Shown: positions 1 through 10,282 of the stretch, in pieces | Layout: each line of letters begins with the position of its first letter | Position numbering within the stretch: the first letter of the stretch is position 1 | DNA from: CAZJLP01 sp964546955 | GTDB lineage: Bacteria > Verrucomicrobiota > Verrucomicrobiia > Opitutales > Opitutaceae | Assembly (NCBI GenBank): GCA_964546955.1 | Contig: CAZJLP010000007.1 | Span: 1-64,000 of the forward strand | Reading direction: 5' to 3' | DNA length: 64,000 bases | The notes under the pieces: model-generated | Database searches by the model: none | Seen by the model: the letters and a program-made list of their open reading frames with translations, nothing else | What the model was told of the DNA's origin: nothing | Program-made: the position numbers and the translations under genes

Positions 1-1230
1 GAAAGCGGTGCCGTAGCTCGCGCGGAGTTTCAGTCGCTGGGGGATGGGAAGCCACGCGATGGTTCCCCTCCCTGTGGTCGATCGCCCGAACGTGTCGAAG
101 TCGTCACTGCGAATTCCCGCCGTCAAATGGACCGAGTCGACCGGCGAAAATTCGTCCTGCGCGAAAAGAGCCAGCAAGGACTGCCGACGGTTGATGTTAC
201 CGAAGCCGGTGTTGCGCGTATGGTTGGCCTCCGCGTTGAGGCCCGCGGTGATCGCATGCTTTTCAAGACCGCGATAGGTGCCCTGCCAATCCAGCACGCC
301 ACGGCGGTTTTTTACCACGGTGATCTGCCGCGTTCCGTTCGGCGCCGGATTCACCGAGACATAGCGGCGGTCCTGCCCGCCCAGCGTCAGCCGGCTATGC
401 AGTTCCTTTGATGGCAAAAACTCGGCAAAAAGCGTTCCGAGCAGGTTTTCTTCCCGCTCCTCGTTGTCAGGATCATTCGTGAAACGACTGCCGGGCGATC
501 CGTAAGCTCCGTGAAACCACCGGACCGTCCCGCCCACGTTCAAGTGCTCGGCGAGTCGATGGTCTACCCGGCTCACTAGGTTCACGCTGTCGAATTCGTT
601 ATTCGGGCGCTCGTTGTCGGTGTGCCCTCCTTGGACCGAAATCGTGTAGCCCCATTTTCCGGCTTCACCCTGGGCCGCGACGACTGCCTGCGCCGTGCCA
701 AAGCTTCCCGCTTCCACCGCGATCCGGCCTGTAGGCGCGCCCGTTCCGGGCCGTGCGCGCAGCGACACAACTCCGCCGATCGCCTCGCCGCCGTAGAGCG
801 TGCTTTGCGGACCGTGGGAGATCTCGAGGCTGTCGCAGGCCGACACACACGCGCCTCCCAGGGAAACGAAATATTCGGTGTTCGGATCGTTGAACCGAAT
901 GCCATCGACCAGAAACAAGGTCTGGTTGGAATTGGTGCCGCGCAGAAAAAGCGACGTGGTGGCTCCCGGCGCACCGGAGCTAAAAAGCGAGGCGCCGGTC
1001 GTGCCGATCGCGTCTTTAAGCCCCCCCATCTGGCGCCGCTCAAGGTCGGCCGCGGAGAGAAACTCGACGTGAGTGCCCAGACGTTCGGGCGAAGAGGGAG
1101 TCCGGGTCGCTGTCGTGAGATAAGGTTCGAGCTGGTAAACTTCGGTCTGAGCGGAAGCAAAGGTCGCTCCCGCGAGGAGGCTACTGCAGATGAGCCGGCG
1201 CGTCGTGCGCGCCAGAAACGAATGTATCAT
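1..1230 (-). CDS. BtuB-like TonB-dependent outer-membrane receptor (partial, 3' end off the window)
   Basis: Reading the minus strand from the ATG at 1230 gives 410 uninterrupted codons to the left edge, so the C-terminal barrel is missing. Residues 1-27 are a signal peptide ending in FASA-Q. A TonB-box-like segment (LEPYLTTATRTP) follows near residue 35. The plug domain has the usual SLFLRGTNSNQTLFLVDGIR and GPQSTLYGGEAIGGVVSL motifs (about 90-155), after which beta-strand-rich barrel sequence begins. The family imports scarce ligands across the outer membrane using TonB energy. A cobalamin riboswitch directly upstream on the same strand, and a divergent B12-dependent methionine synthase, point to cobalamin or a related corrinoid as substrate. 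Receptor family is certain; the ligand is inferred from the riboswitch. Confidence 0.88.
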   Translation of the reverse strand, partial: MIHSFLARTTRRLICSSLLAGATFASAQTEVYQLEPYLTTATRTPSSPERLGTHVEFLSAADLERRQMGGLKDAIGTTGASLFSSGAPGATTSLFLRGTNSNQTLFLVDGIRFNDPNTEYFVSLGGACVSACDSLEISHGPQSTLYGGEAIGGVVSLRARPGTGAPTGRIAVEAGSFGTAQAVVAAQGEAGKWGYTISVQGGHTDNERPNNEFDSVNLVSRVDHRLAEHLNVGGTVRWFHGAYGSPGSRFTNDPDNEEREENLLGTLFAEFLPSKELHSRLTLGGQDRRYVSVNPAPNGTRQITVVKNRRGVLDWQGTYRGLEKHAITAGLNAEANHTRNTGFGNINRRQSLLALFAQDEFSPVDSVHLTAGIRSDDFDTFGRSTTGRGTIAWLPIPQRLKLRASYGTAF

Positions 1231-1344
1231 GGGACTGCTGGCTGATCGGAAAGAGCAGATCACCGCCAGCCGCCGGCAGCCAATCGCTCTCACGCTTCAT
1301 TGATGCGATGAAGTTTGTCGCGAACCGCGCGCGCATTTCGCGCG

Positions 1345-1560
1345 GGCGCGTGAGATCCCAAGGCTGGATGTTCGGACTCCGCACTGGCGCGCGATCGGGC
1401 GGGTCGTGTCACGACCCACTCGACCGCCCGTTACCTCGCCTCCGCCTTCACCCGTTACCGGATTGGCTTTGCCCGCGCGCTCGCGGCGCGGTGGAGGTTT
1501 GTCATGCGTTACCGCAGCGCTACTGTGGCCGGTTTACACGGCCTTCCCCAGAGCTTGAGA
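1345..1560 (-). promoter_or_regulatory. Cobalamin (AdoCbl-type) riboswitch
   Basis: On the minus strand, 1549-1500 reads GGGGAAGGCCGTGTAAACC, then GGCCACAG, then GCGCTGCGGTAACGC. This is the conserved P3-P5 core of cobalamin riboswitches (GGGAA, a stem closing on GTG.AAA.CC, then GC.GC..CGGTAA). About 150 nt later, 1380-1360 reads GGAGTCCGAACATCCAGCC, matching the B12 box (AGTC.GAA.A.C.GCC). GC-rich hairpins fill the space between. The element ends about 115 nt before the receptor start at 1230. The outer P1 boundary was not defined precisely. It should repress the receptor when intracellular cobalamin is high. Confidence 0.85.
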
Positions 1561-1619
1561 AAGGAAAAAGAACACGAACACAGATCGGTTAGATCGGAAG
1601 AGACAGCACTTGCCAAGAA

Positions 1620-1641
1620 CATATCAACGCATCATGATATG
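1620..1641 (+). promoter_or_regulatory. Candidate operator: CATATCA-N8-TGATATG inverted repeat before metH
   Basis: A perfect 7-bp inverted repeat, CATATCA (1620-1626) and TGATATG (1635-1641), lies 12 bp before the ATG of the first methionine synthase gene and is followed by AAGATATAA. This AT-rich patch stands out in GC-rich DNA and there is no Shine-Dalgarno sequence here. It could be a repressor site, since ArsR-type methionine-cycle regulators are known in other bacteria, or a translation-blocking hairpin. The assignment to any regulator is inference. Confidence 0.4.
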
Positions 1642-1652
1642 AAGATATAAAC

Positions 1653-2744
1653 ATGAAACCGGCGCTTCCCCTTCCTCTGGTTCAGCAGGCAGCAGAAAAG
1701 TCTGCCGCGGTGGAATCCCTTTTTAAACAACGAATTGCTGTTCTCGATGGCGCGATGGGCTCGATGATCCAAACGTTCACCCTCGAGGAGCCCGATTTTC
1801 GGGGCGAGCGGTTTAAGGCCCACCCCCACGATCTGAAGGGCAACAACGACCTGCTGTGCCTCACGCGGCCCGACGTGATCGAGCGCATCCACGCGGACTA
1901 TTTCGCAGCCGGGGCGGATATCGTCGAAACGAACACGTTCAATTCGACGGTTATTTCCCAAGCCGACTACAAAACCGAATCCATCGTCAGCGAGCTCAAC
2001 ATCGCGGCCGCGCAGATCGCTCGACGCGCCGCTGACAAAGCCCAGGCCGCGTCTCCCGGCCGCCGCTGTTTTGTCGCCGGCGCGATCGGACCCTTAAACC
2101 GAACCCTGTCGATGTCACCGGACGTCAACCGGCCCGACTATCGCGCGGTCACGTGGGATCAAGTGGTCGAAGCCTACGTTCAGCAGGTCCGCGCATTGAT
2201 CGAAGGAGGCGTTGACGCACTCCTGGTCGAGACGATTTTCGACACGCTCAACGCGAAAGCGGCCCTGTTCGCGATCGAGACCGTGTATGACGAAATCGGC
2301 GCGCGTTTGCCCGTCATGATTTCCGTGACGATCACGGACGCCTCCGGCCGGACGCTGTCGGGCCAGACAATCGGCGCCTTCTATCACAGCATTTCCCACG
2401 GCAAACCTTTCTCGGTCGGCATCAATTGCGCACTCGGCGGGAAGGCGATGCGGCCGTACGTGGAGGAACTCGCCCGCATCGCCCAATGTTATGTTACGTG
2501 CTACCCGAACGCCGGCTTGCCCAACGCATTCGGCGGCTACGACGAAACACCCGACGACATGGCCGCGGTACTCGGCGAATTCGCCGAGAGCGGCTTCATC
2601 AACATGGTCGGCGGTTGCTGCGGCTCGACCCCGCCGCATATCGCCGCGATCGCGCGCGCCGTCCGCGGTAAAAAACCTCGTGCTATTCCCGCCCAGCCAA
2701 CCGCGATGCGTTTGAGCGGCCTGGAGCCGCTGGTGGTGGCGTGA
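1653..2744 (+). CDS. metH: Methionine synthase, homocysteine S-methyltransferase module (split MetH, N-terminal part)
   Basis: The 363-residue protein aligns by eye with the first third of E. coli MetH: VLDGAMGSMIQ, DFRGERF, LKGNNDLL, ETNTFNST, DVNRPDYR, ETIFDTLNAKAA. The zinc and homocysteine-binding cysteines are present as C259 (GINCALGG) and C322/C323 (GGCCGS). It ends just after RLSGLEPL, the normal linker before the folate domain, so the break is at a domain boundary and not a random mutation. It should transfer the methyl group from methylcobalamin, carried by the downstream protein, to homocysteine. The next gene, 164 bp downstream, encodes the remaining modules. The ATG at 1653 lies just behind an inverted repeat. 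Confidence 0.95.
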   Translation: MKPALPLPLVQQAAEKSAAVESLFKQRIAVLDGAMGSMIQTFTLEEPDFRGERFKAHPHDLKGNNDLLCLTRPDVIERIHADYFAAGADIVETNTFNSTVISQADYKTESIVSELNIAAAQIARRAADKAQAASPGRRCFVAGAIGPLNRTLSMSPDVNRPDYRAVTWDQVVEAYVQQVRALIEGGVDALLVETIFDTLNAKAALFAIETVYDEIGARLPVMISVTITDASGRTLSGQTIGAFYHSISHGKPFSVGINCALGGKAMRPYVEELARIAQCYVTCYPNAGLPNAFGGYDETPDDMAAVLGEFAESGFINMVGGCCGSTPPHIAAIARAVRGKKPRAIPAQPTAMRLSGLEPLVVA

Positions 2745-2764
2745 GATGAAGAATTCCGTTCAAG

Positions 2765-2892
2765 GTAGGGCGAGACCTCCGGACACGCCGGTCGGTGCAA
2801 AAAAACACCTAAGCAGCGCCGTACGGCGTCAGCGCGGCGCAAGGTCAACGGTGTCCGTACCTTCGACGGCGAGCCCGTAGGCCTAGCCCTAC
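2765..2892. repeat. Nested palindromic intergenic element between the two metH parts
   Basis: Arms nest symmetrically: GTAGGGC (2765-2771) pairs with GCCCTAC (2886-2892), CGGACAC (2780-2786) pairs with GTGTCCG (2851-2857), and the centre contains the self-complementary GCCGTACGGC near 2818-2827. The element fills most of the 164-bp spacer and would form a long cruciform or RNA hairpin. No terminator-like T-tract follows. It could act as a transcript-stabilising or attenuating hairpin or be a dispersed repeat; no second copy was found in this window. Confidence 0.7.
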
Positions 2893-2908
2893 CCTTATAA
2901 TTTCCCCC

Positions 2909-5590
<2,682 letters not shown>

Positions 5591-5865
5591 AAAGGGCGTC
5601 GGCCCGTGGACCCGATCGCGACCACCCACGGCTCAGCCAGAGGCCTCGCCCTGCCCTTGCCCTTCCATGTCAAGGTGTAACGAACTGTTGTTCCAGTGAG
5701 AGCCCAGCCGAAAGACCCGGTTTTTTCCCCCTTCTACCCGCTATCCTCTACCCTCTATTCGCCCTAGGATCGCGGGCATTGCGCGCCCCGCCCCCGGCAT
5801 CCACCCGCCCGGAACCAAGGTCATCCCCTCATACCCCTTTTCCATCAAACAGGTACCCTTCCAAC

Positions 5866-6066
5866 ATGTACCTTTCGCCTTCTCTGTCTTCCGGCCAGGT
5901 CGCCGAAATTCAGCAGGCGAGACAAGTGAGCGGTTCGACGCCGGAAGAAGAAACGGAACGTCGCAGCGGACGCGCTCCCACTCGTCCCGAGCCACAGCCG
6001 GCACCGGAGGCGCGACACGTGCCGGAGTCGTCTCACGTCGGACGATTGCTCGACGCGCGAGCCTGA
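5866..6066 (+). CDS. Small hypothetical protein (66 aa)
   Basis: The ATG at 5866 opens a 66-codon frame starting MYLSPSLSSGQVAEIQQAR and continuing into an E/P/R-rich, probably disordered tail. There is no signal peptide, membrane segment or recognised domain. Codons look like those of neighbouring genes. The opening MYLSP is reminiscent of the MYSP start of the small protein at 49854, but the remainder does not align. Could be spurious. Confidence 0.35.
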   Translation: MYLSPSLSSGQVAEIQQARQVSGSTPEEETERRSGRAPTRPEPQPAPEARHVPESSHVGRLLDARA

Positions 6067-6139
6067 AGCCTTCTTCAAACAAGCGCGCGATCTGCGCTGC
6101 CTCGGATTGAACCGCGGAGGCCGAACGCCCTGCTCTTGA

Positions 6140-6283
6140 ATGCAGCCGGACCTGGCGTGCGTCCCAGCCTCCGCGGGTGATGTGGTCGAAGTCATTCGCG
6201 CAACACCATCGCTGGCGAACGGCGTCATCCTATACACGCCGGTTGCAGTCTCAAATTACAAACGTCCGCTCGCTTTCGACTAA
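6140..6283 (+). CDS. Very small ORF (47 aa), doubtful
   Basis: ATG at 6140 directly follows an in-frame TGA and runs to TAA at 6281-6283. The translation MQPDLACVPASAGDVVEVIR continues into a balanced mix of residues, less biased than the surrounding frames. No Shine-Dalgarno sequence and no recognised family. Listed because the composition looks protein-like; chance is a realistic alternative. Confidence 0.2.
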   Translation: MQPDLACVPASAGDVVEVIRATPSLANGVILYTPVAVSNYKRPLAFD

Positions 6284-6399
6284 GGGCGAAAGTGAGAGAA
6301 GCTCCGAAAAACGCAGGGAGAGGAGGCCTCTGAGGTAGAGCCCGCAGTCCCGGCAGGCTGCCGGAGCGGGTTCTCCCAGGAACGACCATTCCCAAACCG

Positions 6400-6426
6400 C
6401 CCTGCCGGGACGGCAGGTTCCACCTT
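6400..6426 (+). repeat. Dispersed palindromic repeat, copy 1
   Basis: CTGCCGGGACGGCAG (6402-6416) is an imperfect palindrome followed by GTTCCACCTT. The same unit recurs at about 30421, 30491, 31211, 41047, 53571 and 53641, always between genes. Confidence 0.75.
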
Positions 6427-6579
6427 AAGAGCTCGTTCCGCGTCGATGAATCATCGAAACATCGGCCCTTCAAAAATTCCCGCGAACCTCCGGGCTCGCC
6501 CGCGTTCTGTTTCCGCGCACACTGGCCTTTGGCGCTCGCGCCCCAACTCATTGCGGGTCTCGAAATCTTGGAACGCATC

Positions 6580-8739
6580 ATGTCCCCTACTCCGCCCCTT
6601 GCCCCTCTTCGAGGCGTCTCGATCGGTCTCGTCTTCCTCCTGGCGATCGTGCCGCGAGTTCTAGCTGCGGACGGCGACTTCAGACCGGTTGAGATCGCAA
6701 AGAGCGGGCTCATTGGCGAAAAGATCGCTCTTTTCGTTCCGGCACCACTTGCCCCAGCGACCTTGCCTCACTCGCACGCATTGCTGGACAAACCCGTGTT
6801 GCAGGCCGGCCTGCCTTCGGATTGGCGCGAGTCACCGACATTCTCCACGGACGGAACGAAGTCTCGCGCCACGGTAAAAATTGCCGCGGAGGTCGACCTG
6901 TACGGGTCCGGCGAAGTGACCGGCGCCCTGCGACGCAACGGAACGAACATCGCGATTTGGAACACGGACAACTACGGGTACAAAAAAGACAACGGCCGCC
7001 GCCTTTATCAATCGCACCCGTGGATCATGGGACTTCGGCCCGATGGCTCCGCCTTTGGCGTCATTTTCGATTCGACCTGGAAAGCAGAGCTGACGTGCGC
7101 CGAAGAAATCACGTTCACCACGGAAGGCCCTGCTTTTCCCGTCATCGTGATCGATCGCTCCAGCCCGCAGGCCGTGCTCAAGGCGCTCGCCGAGCTAACA
7201 GGCTACATGCCGCTCCCTCCGCTCTGGGCCCTGGGCTATCAGCAATGTCGCTACTCTTACCAACCGGATGCGCGCGTCCGTGAGGTCGCGGACAATTTTC
7301 GAACGCGGAAAATCCCCTGCGATGTCATCTGGATGGACATCGACTACATGGAGGGCTACCGCGTTTTCACCTTTCGCAAAGACGAGTTTCCCGATCCCGC
7401 GGGCCTCAACCGCTACCTGCATGAGCGCGGGTTCAAGACCGTTTGGATGATCGATCCCGGGATAAAAATCGATCCCGCCTACGGCGTCTACACAAGCGGG
7501 AGCAAAGAAGACCTTTGGGTCAAAACCGCCAGCGGAGCGGTTTTCGAAGGCCCGGTTTGGCCAGGACCCTGTGTGTTCCCCGACTTCACGATGCCGAAAA
7601 CCCGCACGTGGTGGGCCGGGCTGTACCGCGACTTCATCGCGACGGGGATCGATGGGGTCTGGAACGACATGAACGAACCCGCCGTGTTCGATACCCCCGA
7701 CTGGACGATGCCGGAGGACAATCATCACCGGGGCGGTGGACAACTTTCTCCCGGACCGCATCGCCAGTATCACAATGTTTATGGCATGCTCATGGCGAAC
7801 GCAACGCGGGAAGGCATTCTCGCCGCGCGCCCCGACAAACGCCCTTTTGTCCTCACGCGCGCGAGTTTCCTCGGAGGCCAACGCGACGCGGCGACCTGGA
7901 CCGGGGACAATTTATCCACGGATGAGCATCTGCGGCTCTCCATTCCGATGACGCTTACCCTCGGTCTTTCGGGCCAGCCCTTCAACGGGCCCGACCTGGG
8001 CGGGTTCGGCGAACATGCCACCCCCGAACTATGGGCGCGATGGGTCGCCGTGGGCGCTTTCTTTCCTTTTTGCCGGGGCCATGCCGTGAAGGGCTCGAAC
8101 GACAAAGAACCGTGGGCCTTCGGCGAAAAAACGGAGGCGTCCGCACGCGTGGCGCTTTCGCGCCGGTATCGGCTGCTCCCCTACCTCTACACGGTTTTCC
8201 GCGAAGCGGCAAAAGACGGACTGCCGGTCATGCGACCGCTGTTCCTGACCGATCCGAAAGATCACCGTCTGCGACGCGAGGAAGAAGCGTTCACGATCGG
8301 TTCGGATTTGCTCGTAGTCCCGCGCTGGGCGGCGAAGCCGTCTTTGCCGACAACGGTCTGGCCGGAGATCGCACTGGTTTCCGGTGAAATCGAAGATGTG
8401 CACCAAGTCTCGCTGCGGTTGCGGCCTGGGTCCATTCTGCCCCTCGGCCGCGTGACGCAATCAACCGCCGAAAACGCCCTCGATCCACTTACGCTCCTTG
8501 TCTCCCTCGACGAAACCGGCACTGCCGTCGGCCAGTTGTATGAAGATGCCGGAGACGGTTTCGCCTATCGCCAGGGCGACTATCTGCTGACGACCTACCG
8601 CGCCACCCGCAACGGCGACAAGGTCGAAGTCGCCATCTCCTCCTCCGAGGGCAAGCGCCCCCGTCCGTCGCGGCGGGTTCAGATCGAATGGGTGGACGCC
8701 AAAGGCCAGCGCAAGGGCGATTTGGTCAGCGGGCTGTAG
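6580..8739 (+). CDS. Secreted glycoside hydrolase family 31 (alpha-glucosidase / alpha-xylosidase type)
   Basis: From the ATG at 6580 the protein has 719 residues and starts with a clear signal peptide (hydrophobic core GLVFLLAIVP, cleavage near VLA-AD). An earlier in-frame ATG at 6529 would bury that signal, so 6580 is preferred. The GH31 barrel shows WMDIDYMEGYRVFTFRKDEF, the nucleophile motif GVWNDMNEPAVF (D363) and the acid/base motif FNGPDLGGFG (D472). A DUF5110-like beta domain closes the C-terminus (LRPGSILPLG, LYEDAGDGFAY). It should release alpha-linked glucose or xylose from oligosaccharides in the periplasm or outside the cell. It stands alone, so the exact substrate cannot be set from context. 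Confidence 0.93.
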   Translation: MSPTPPLAPLRGVSIGLVFLLAIVPRVLAADGDFRPVEIAKSGLIGEKIALFVPAPLAPATLPHSHALLDKPVLQAGLPSDWRESPTFSTDGTKSRATVKIAAEVDLYGSGEVTGALRRNGTNIAIWNTDNYGYKKDNGRRLYQSHPWIMGLRPDGSAFGVIFDSTWKAELTCAEEITFTTEGPAFPVIVIDRSSPQAVLKALAELTGYMPLPPLWALGYQQCRYSYQPDARVREVADNFRTRKIPCDVIWMDIDYMEGYRVFTFRKDEFPDPAGLNRYLHERGFKTVWMIDPGIKIDPAYGVYTSGSKEDLWVKTASGAVFEGPVWPGPCVFPDFTMPKTRTWWAGLYRDFIATGIDGVWNDMNEPAVFDTPDWTMPEDNHHRGGGQLSPGPHRQYHNVYGMLMANATREGILAARPDKRPFVLTRASFLGGQRDAATWTGDNLSTDEHLRLSIPMTLTLGLSGQPFNGPDLGGFGEHATPELWARWVAVGAFFPFCRGHAVKGSNDKEPWAFGEKTEASARVALSRRYRLLPYLYTVFREAAKDGLPVMRPLFLTDPKDHRLRREEEAFTIGSDLLVVPRWAAKPSLPTTVWPEIALVSGEIEDVHQVSLRLRPGSILPLGRVTQSTAENALDPLTLLVSLDETGTAVGQLYEDAGDGFAYRQGDYLLTTYRATRNGDKVEVAISSSEGKRPRPSRRVQIEWVDAKGQRKGDLVSGL

Positions 8740-9063
8740 TCAGGCTCGAGGCGGGGGGGTCTTCACAAGTTCAACCGCGGCTTCAAACCCTTTTACAAAA
8801 GGAAACGAAGGTAACGAAAAGACCTCCGTGCGATCAGACCCTCTGGCTTTGGACGCTTCGAACAAAATGGGCGGATGGGTAGCCCGTCAGCGCTTCGTTT
8901 CCTTCGTTACCTTCTGTTCAATCTGGAGGGTTCTTTGTTCGAGGCAAGAACGCCAATCTTCGCTGATCTGCACTGCTTGAAGAAACGAAAAGCAGGGCGA
9001 GACTCTCCCCCGATGAGCCCGCCCCCTCGCTGCGCGCTTGCGTGTCTTCACCAGCTCCGTTGA
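8740..9063. other. Intergenic stretch with a repeated AACGAAGG-type motif
   Basis: No gene is supported. AAACGAAGGTAACGAA (8802-8817) recurs in the opposite orientation near 8893-8912 (TTCGTTTCCTTCGTTACC), about 75 bp apart, giving a loose inverted repeat. The function is unknown. Confidence 0.45.
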
Positions 9064-9669
9064 ATGCGGGATCGAATGATCTCCCTTCACGAAGGCAAAG
9101 GCGCCGGAGCGAAGAAGCCCGTCGAGAAGGCCTTTTCGCTGCGCTTGACCGTGGCGGGCTGCTCACCGCGGGTTTGGCGGCGTCTGCTCGTGCGGGAAAC
9201 GATGTGGCTGACGCGGCTGCACGATAGCATTCAAATCCTTTTCGATTGGTTCGACTACCAAACACACGTGTTCTCGCTGGACGATCTCCGGTTTGGAAAT
9301 CCCCAGCGAAAAGAAGAAGCGACTGTGGAAGACGATCGTGATGTCACGCTCGCGGATCTCGATCTCGCCTCGCGGGACCGCTTGACCTACGATTACCACT
9401 TCGGCGAAGGCTGGAAGGTCGACGTGCGCGTCGAGAAGGCGATGGCGATGGAAAAAGGCGTGAGTTACCCTCTCTGCATCGCCGGCGAGCGGGCGGGTCC
9501 GCCTGAAGATTGCGGCGGTCTCGAGGCCTATCACGACATGCTGGCCTGTATCAAGGAACCCCATACCGACCTCGGCCGCGAATGGATCGAATGGCTCGGC
9601 CCCACTTACGATCCGGCGCTGTGCGATTTGGACAAGATCAACAAGGCGCTCAGAAAGCTGGGGAAGTGA
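9064..9669 (+). CDS. Plasmid pRiA4b ORF-3-like family protein
   Basis: The 201-residue protein has the family opening FSLRLTVAGCSPRVWRRLLVRETMWLTRLHDSIQ and the later pattern FDWFDYQTHVFSL, LTYDYHFGEGWKVDVRVEK, YPLCIAGERAGPPEDCGG and YHDMLACIKEP. This is the pRiA4b ORF-3 (IS1096 TnpR-like) domain, found on plasmids, on some IS elements and in many chromosomes. Its biochemical role is not established. No transposase or inverted terminal repeats were seen nearby, so it is not evidence of an active mobile element here. A second in-frame ATG at 9076 is an alternative start. Confidence 0.85.
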   Translation: MRDRMISLHEGKGAGAKKPVEKAFSLRLTVAGCSPRVWRRLLVRETMWLTRLHDSIQILFDWFDYQTHVFSLDDLRFGNPQRKEEATVEDDRDVTLADLDLASRDRLTYDYHFGEGWKVDVRVEKAMAMEKGVSYPLCIAGERAGPPEDCGGLEAYHDMLACIKEPHTDLGREWIEWLGPTYDPALCDLDKINKALRKLGK

Positions 9670-9683
9670 GCGAACGCAGCGCC

Positions 9684-9708
9684 GGCCCGGCCACGAATCC
9701 GGGCCTTT
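9684..9708 (+). terminator. Weak candidate terminator after the pRiA4b-like gene
   Basis: GGCCCGG (9684-9690) pairs with CCGGGCC (9699-9705) around an 8-nt loop, followed by only TTT. The position 15 bp after the stop is right, but the short T-tract makes it weak. Confidence 0.4.
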
Positions 9709-9805
9709 CGATCGTGGGAGCTGCGATCGCGGTCGGATTGCGGATCGATTGCCGCACGCCTCGCGACGATTTGACGAAGAGGCGCAATAGCCTAGACACT
9801 TCCGG

Positions 9806-10282
9806 ATGCAGTTGAAGTGGCGCGTTGGGCACATTCGAGGTTACTTGGAACTTGGCATGCTGGACGCCGCCTCGGCGGAACTTGATGCGATAGCGGAGGC
9901 CGATCGCCGAGATCCGGAGGTCCAAGGGCTCCGGGCCTGTATTCTTCAAGAAAAGAAAGACTGGCCGCAGTTGGAGCAGTTTTCCGCAGCCATGGCGCGC
10001 GAATGCCCCCAGGAAGTGAGCTGGTGGATCACCTGGGCGTACGCGGCACGGCGGGCCTCATCGCTCAACGCGGCCGAGGTGATCCTTCTCCAAGCCGAAC
10101 AGCTGCACCCTCGGGAAGGCATTGTTCATTTCAATCTCGGCTGCTACGCGTGCCAACGCGGCGATTTGTCGCTGGCCCGCTCCCGCGTCGATCGGGCGAT
10201 CGCCCTCGACGAGCATTTCAGGGAGTCGGCCGCCACCGATCCGGACCTCGCACCGTTACGCCAGGCTGAAGCGGCGACCTGA
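9806..10282 (+). CDS. Small TPR-repeat protein
   Basis: 158 residues made of helical pairs with TPR spacing: GYLELGMLDAASAELDAIAEADRRDPEVQGLRA, WAYAARRASSLNAAEVILLQAEQLHP, and IVHFNLGCYACQRGDLSLARSRVDRAIAL. No signal peptide or membrane segment is present, so a cytoplasmic scaffold role is likely. Its last 27 bp overlap the 3' end of the convergent WbsX-like gene. Confidence 0.8.
   Translation: MQLKWRVGHIRGYLELGMLDAASAELDAIAEADRRDPEVQGLRACILQEKKDWPQLEQFSAAMARECPQEVSWWITWAYAARRASSLNAAEVILLQAEQLHPREGIVHFNLGCYACQRGDLSLARSRVDRAIALDEHFRESAATDPDLAPLRQAEAAT

Larger units (their letters stand above)
5591..6579. other. Intergenic stretch of about 1 kb with two small ORFs and one dispersed repeat
   Basis: Between metH and the GH31 gene there is no long conserved gene. 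Weak complementarity (CCGTGG near 5612, CCACGG near 5627) follows the metH stop. Two short ORFs (5866-6066 and 6140-6283) and a repeat copy at 6400-6426 are annotated separately. Longer frames here on the minus strand have arginine/proline-rich, low-information translations and are probably non-coding. Confidence 0.5.

Noticed and set aside
1591..1602. A 12-base match to the start of a common sequencing-adapter sequence (AGATCGGAAGAG)
   Set aside because: The following bases diverge at once and the neighbouring genes continue normally, so a chance match is more likely than contamination.
9064..9669. Possible insertion sequence because of the pRiA4b ORF-3-like gene
   Set aside because: No transposase, terminal inverted repeats or target duplication were seen; the domain also occurs in ordinary chromosomes.
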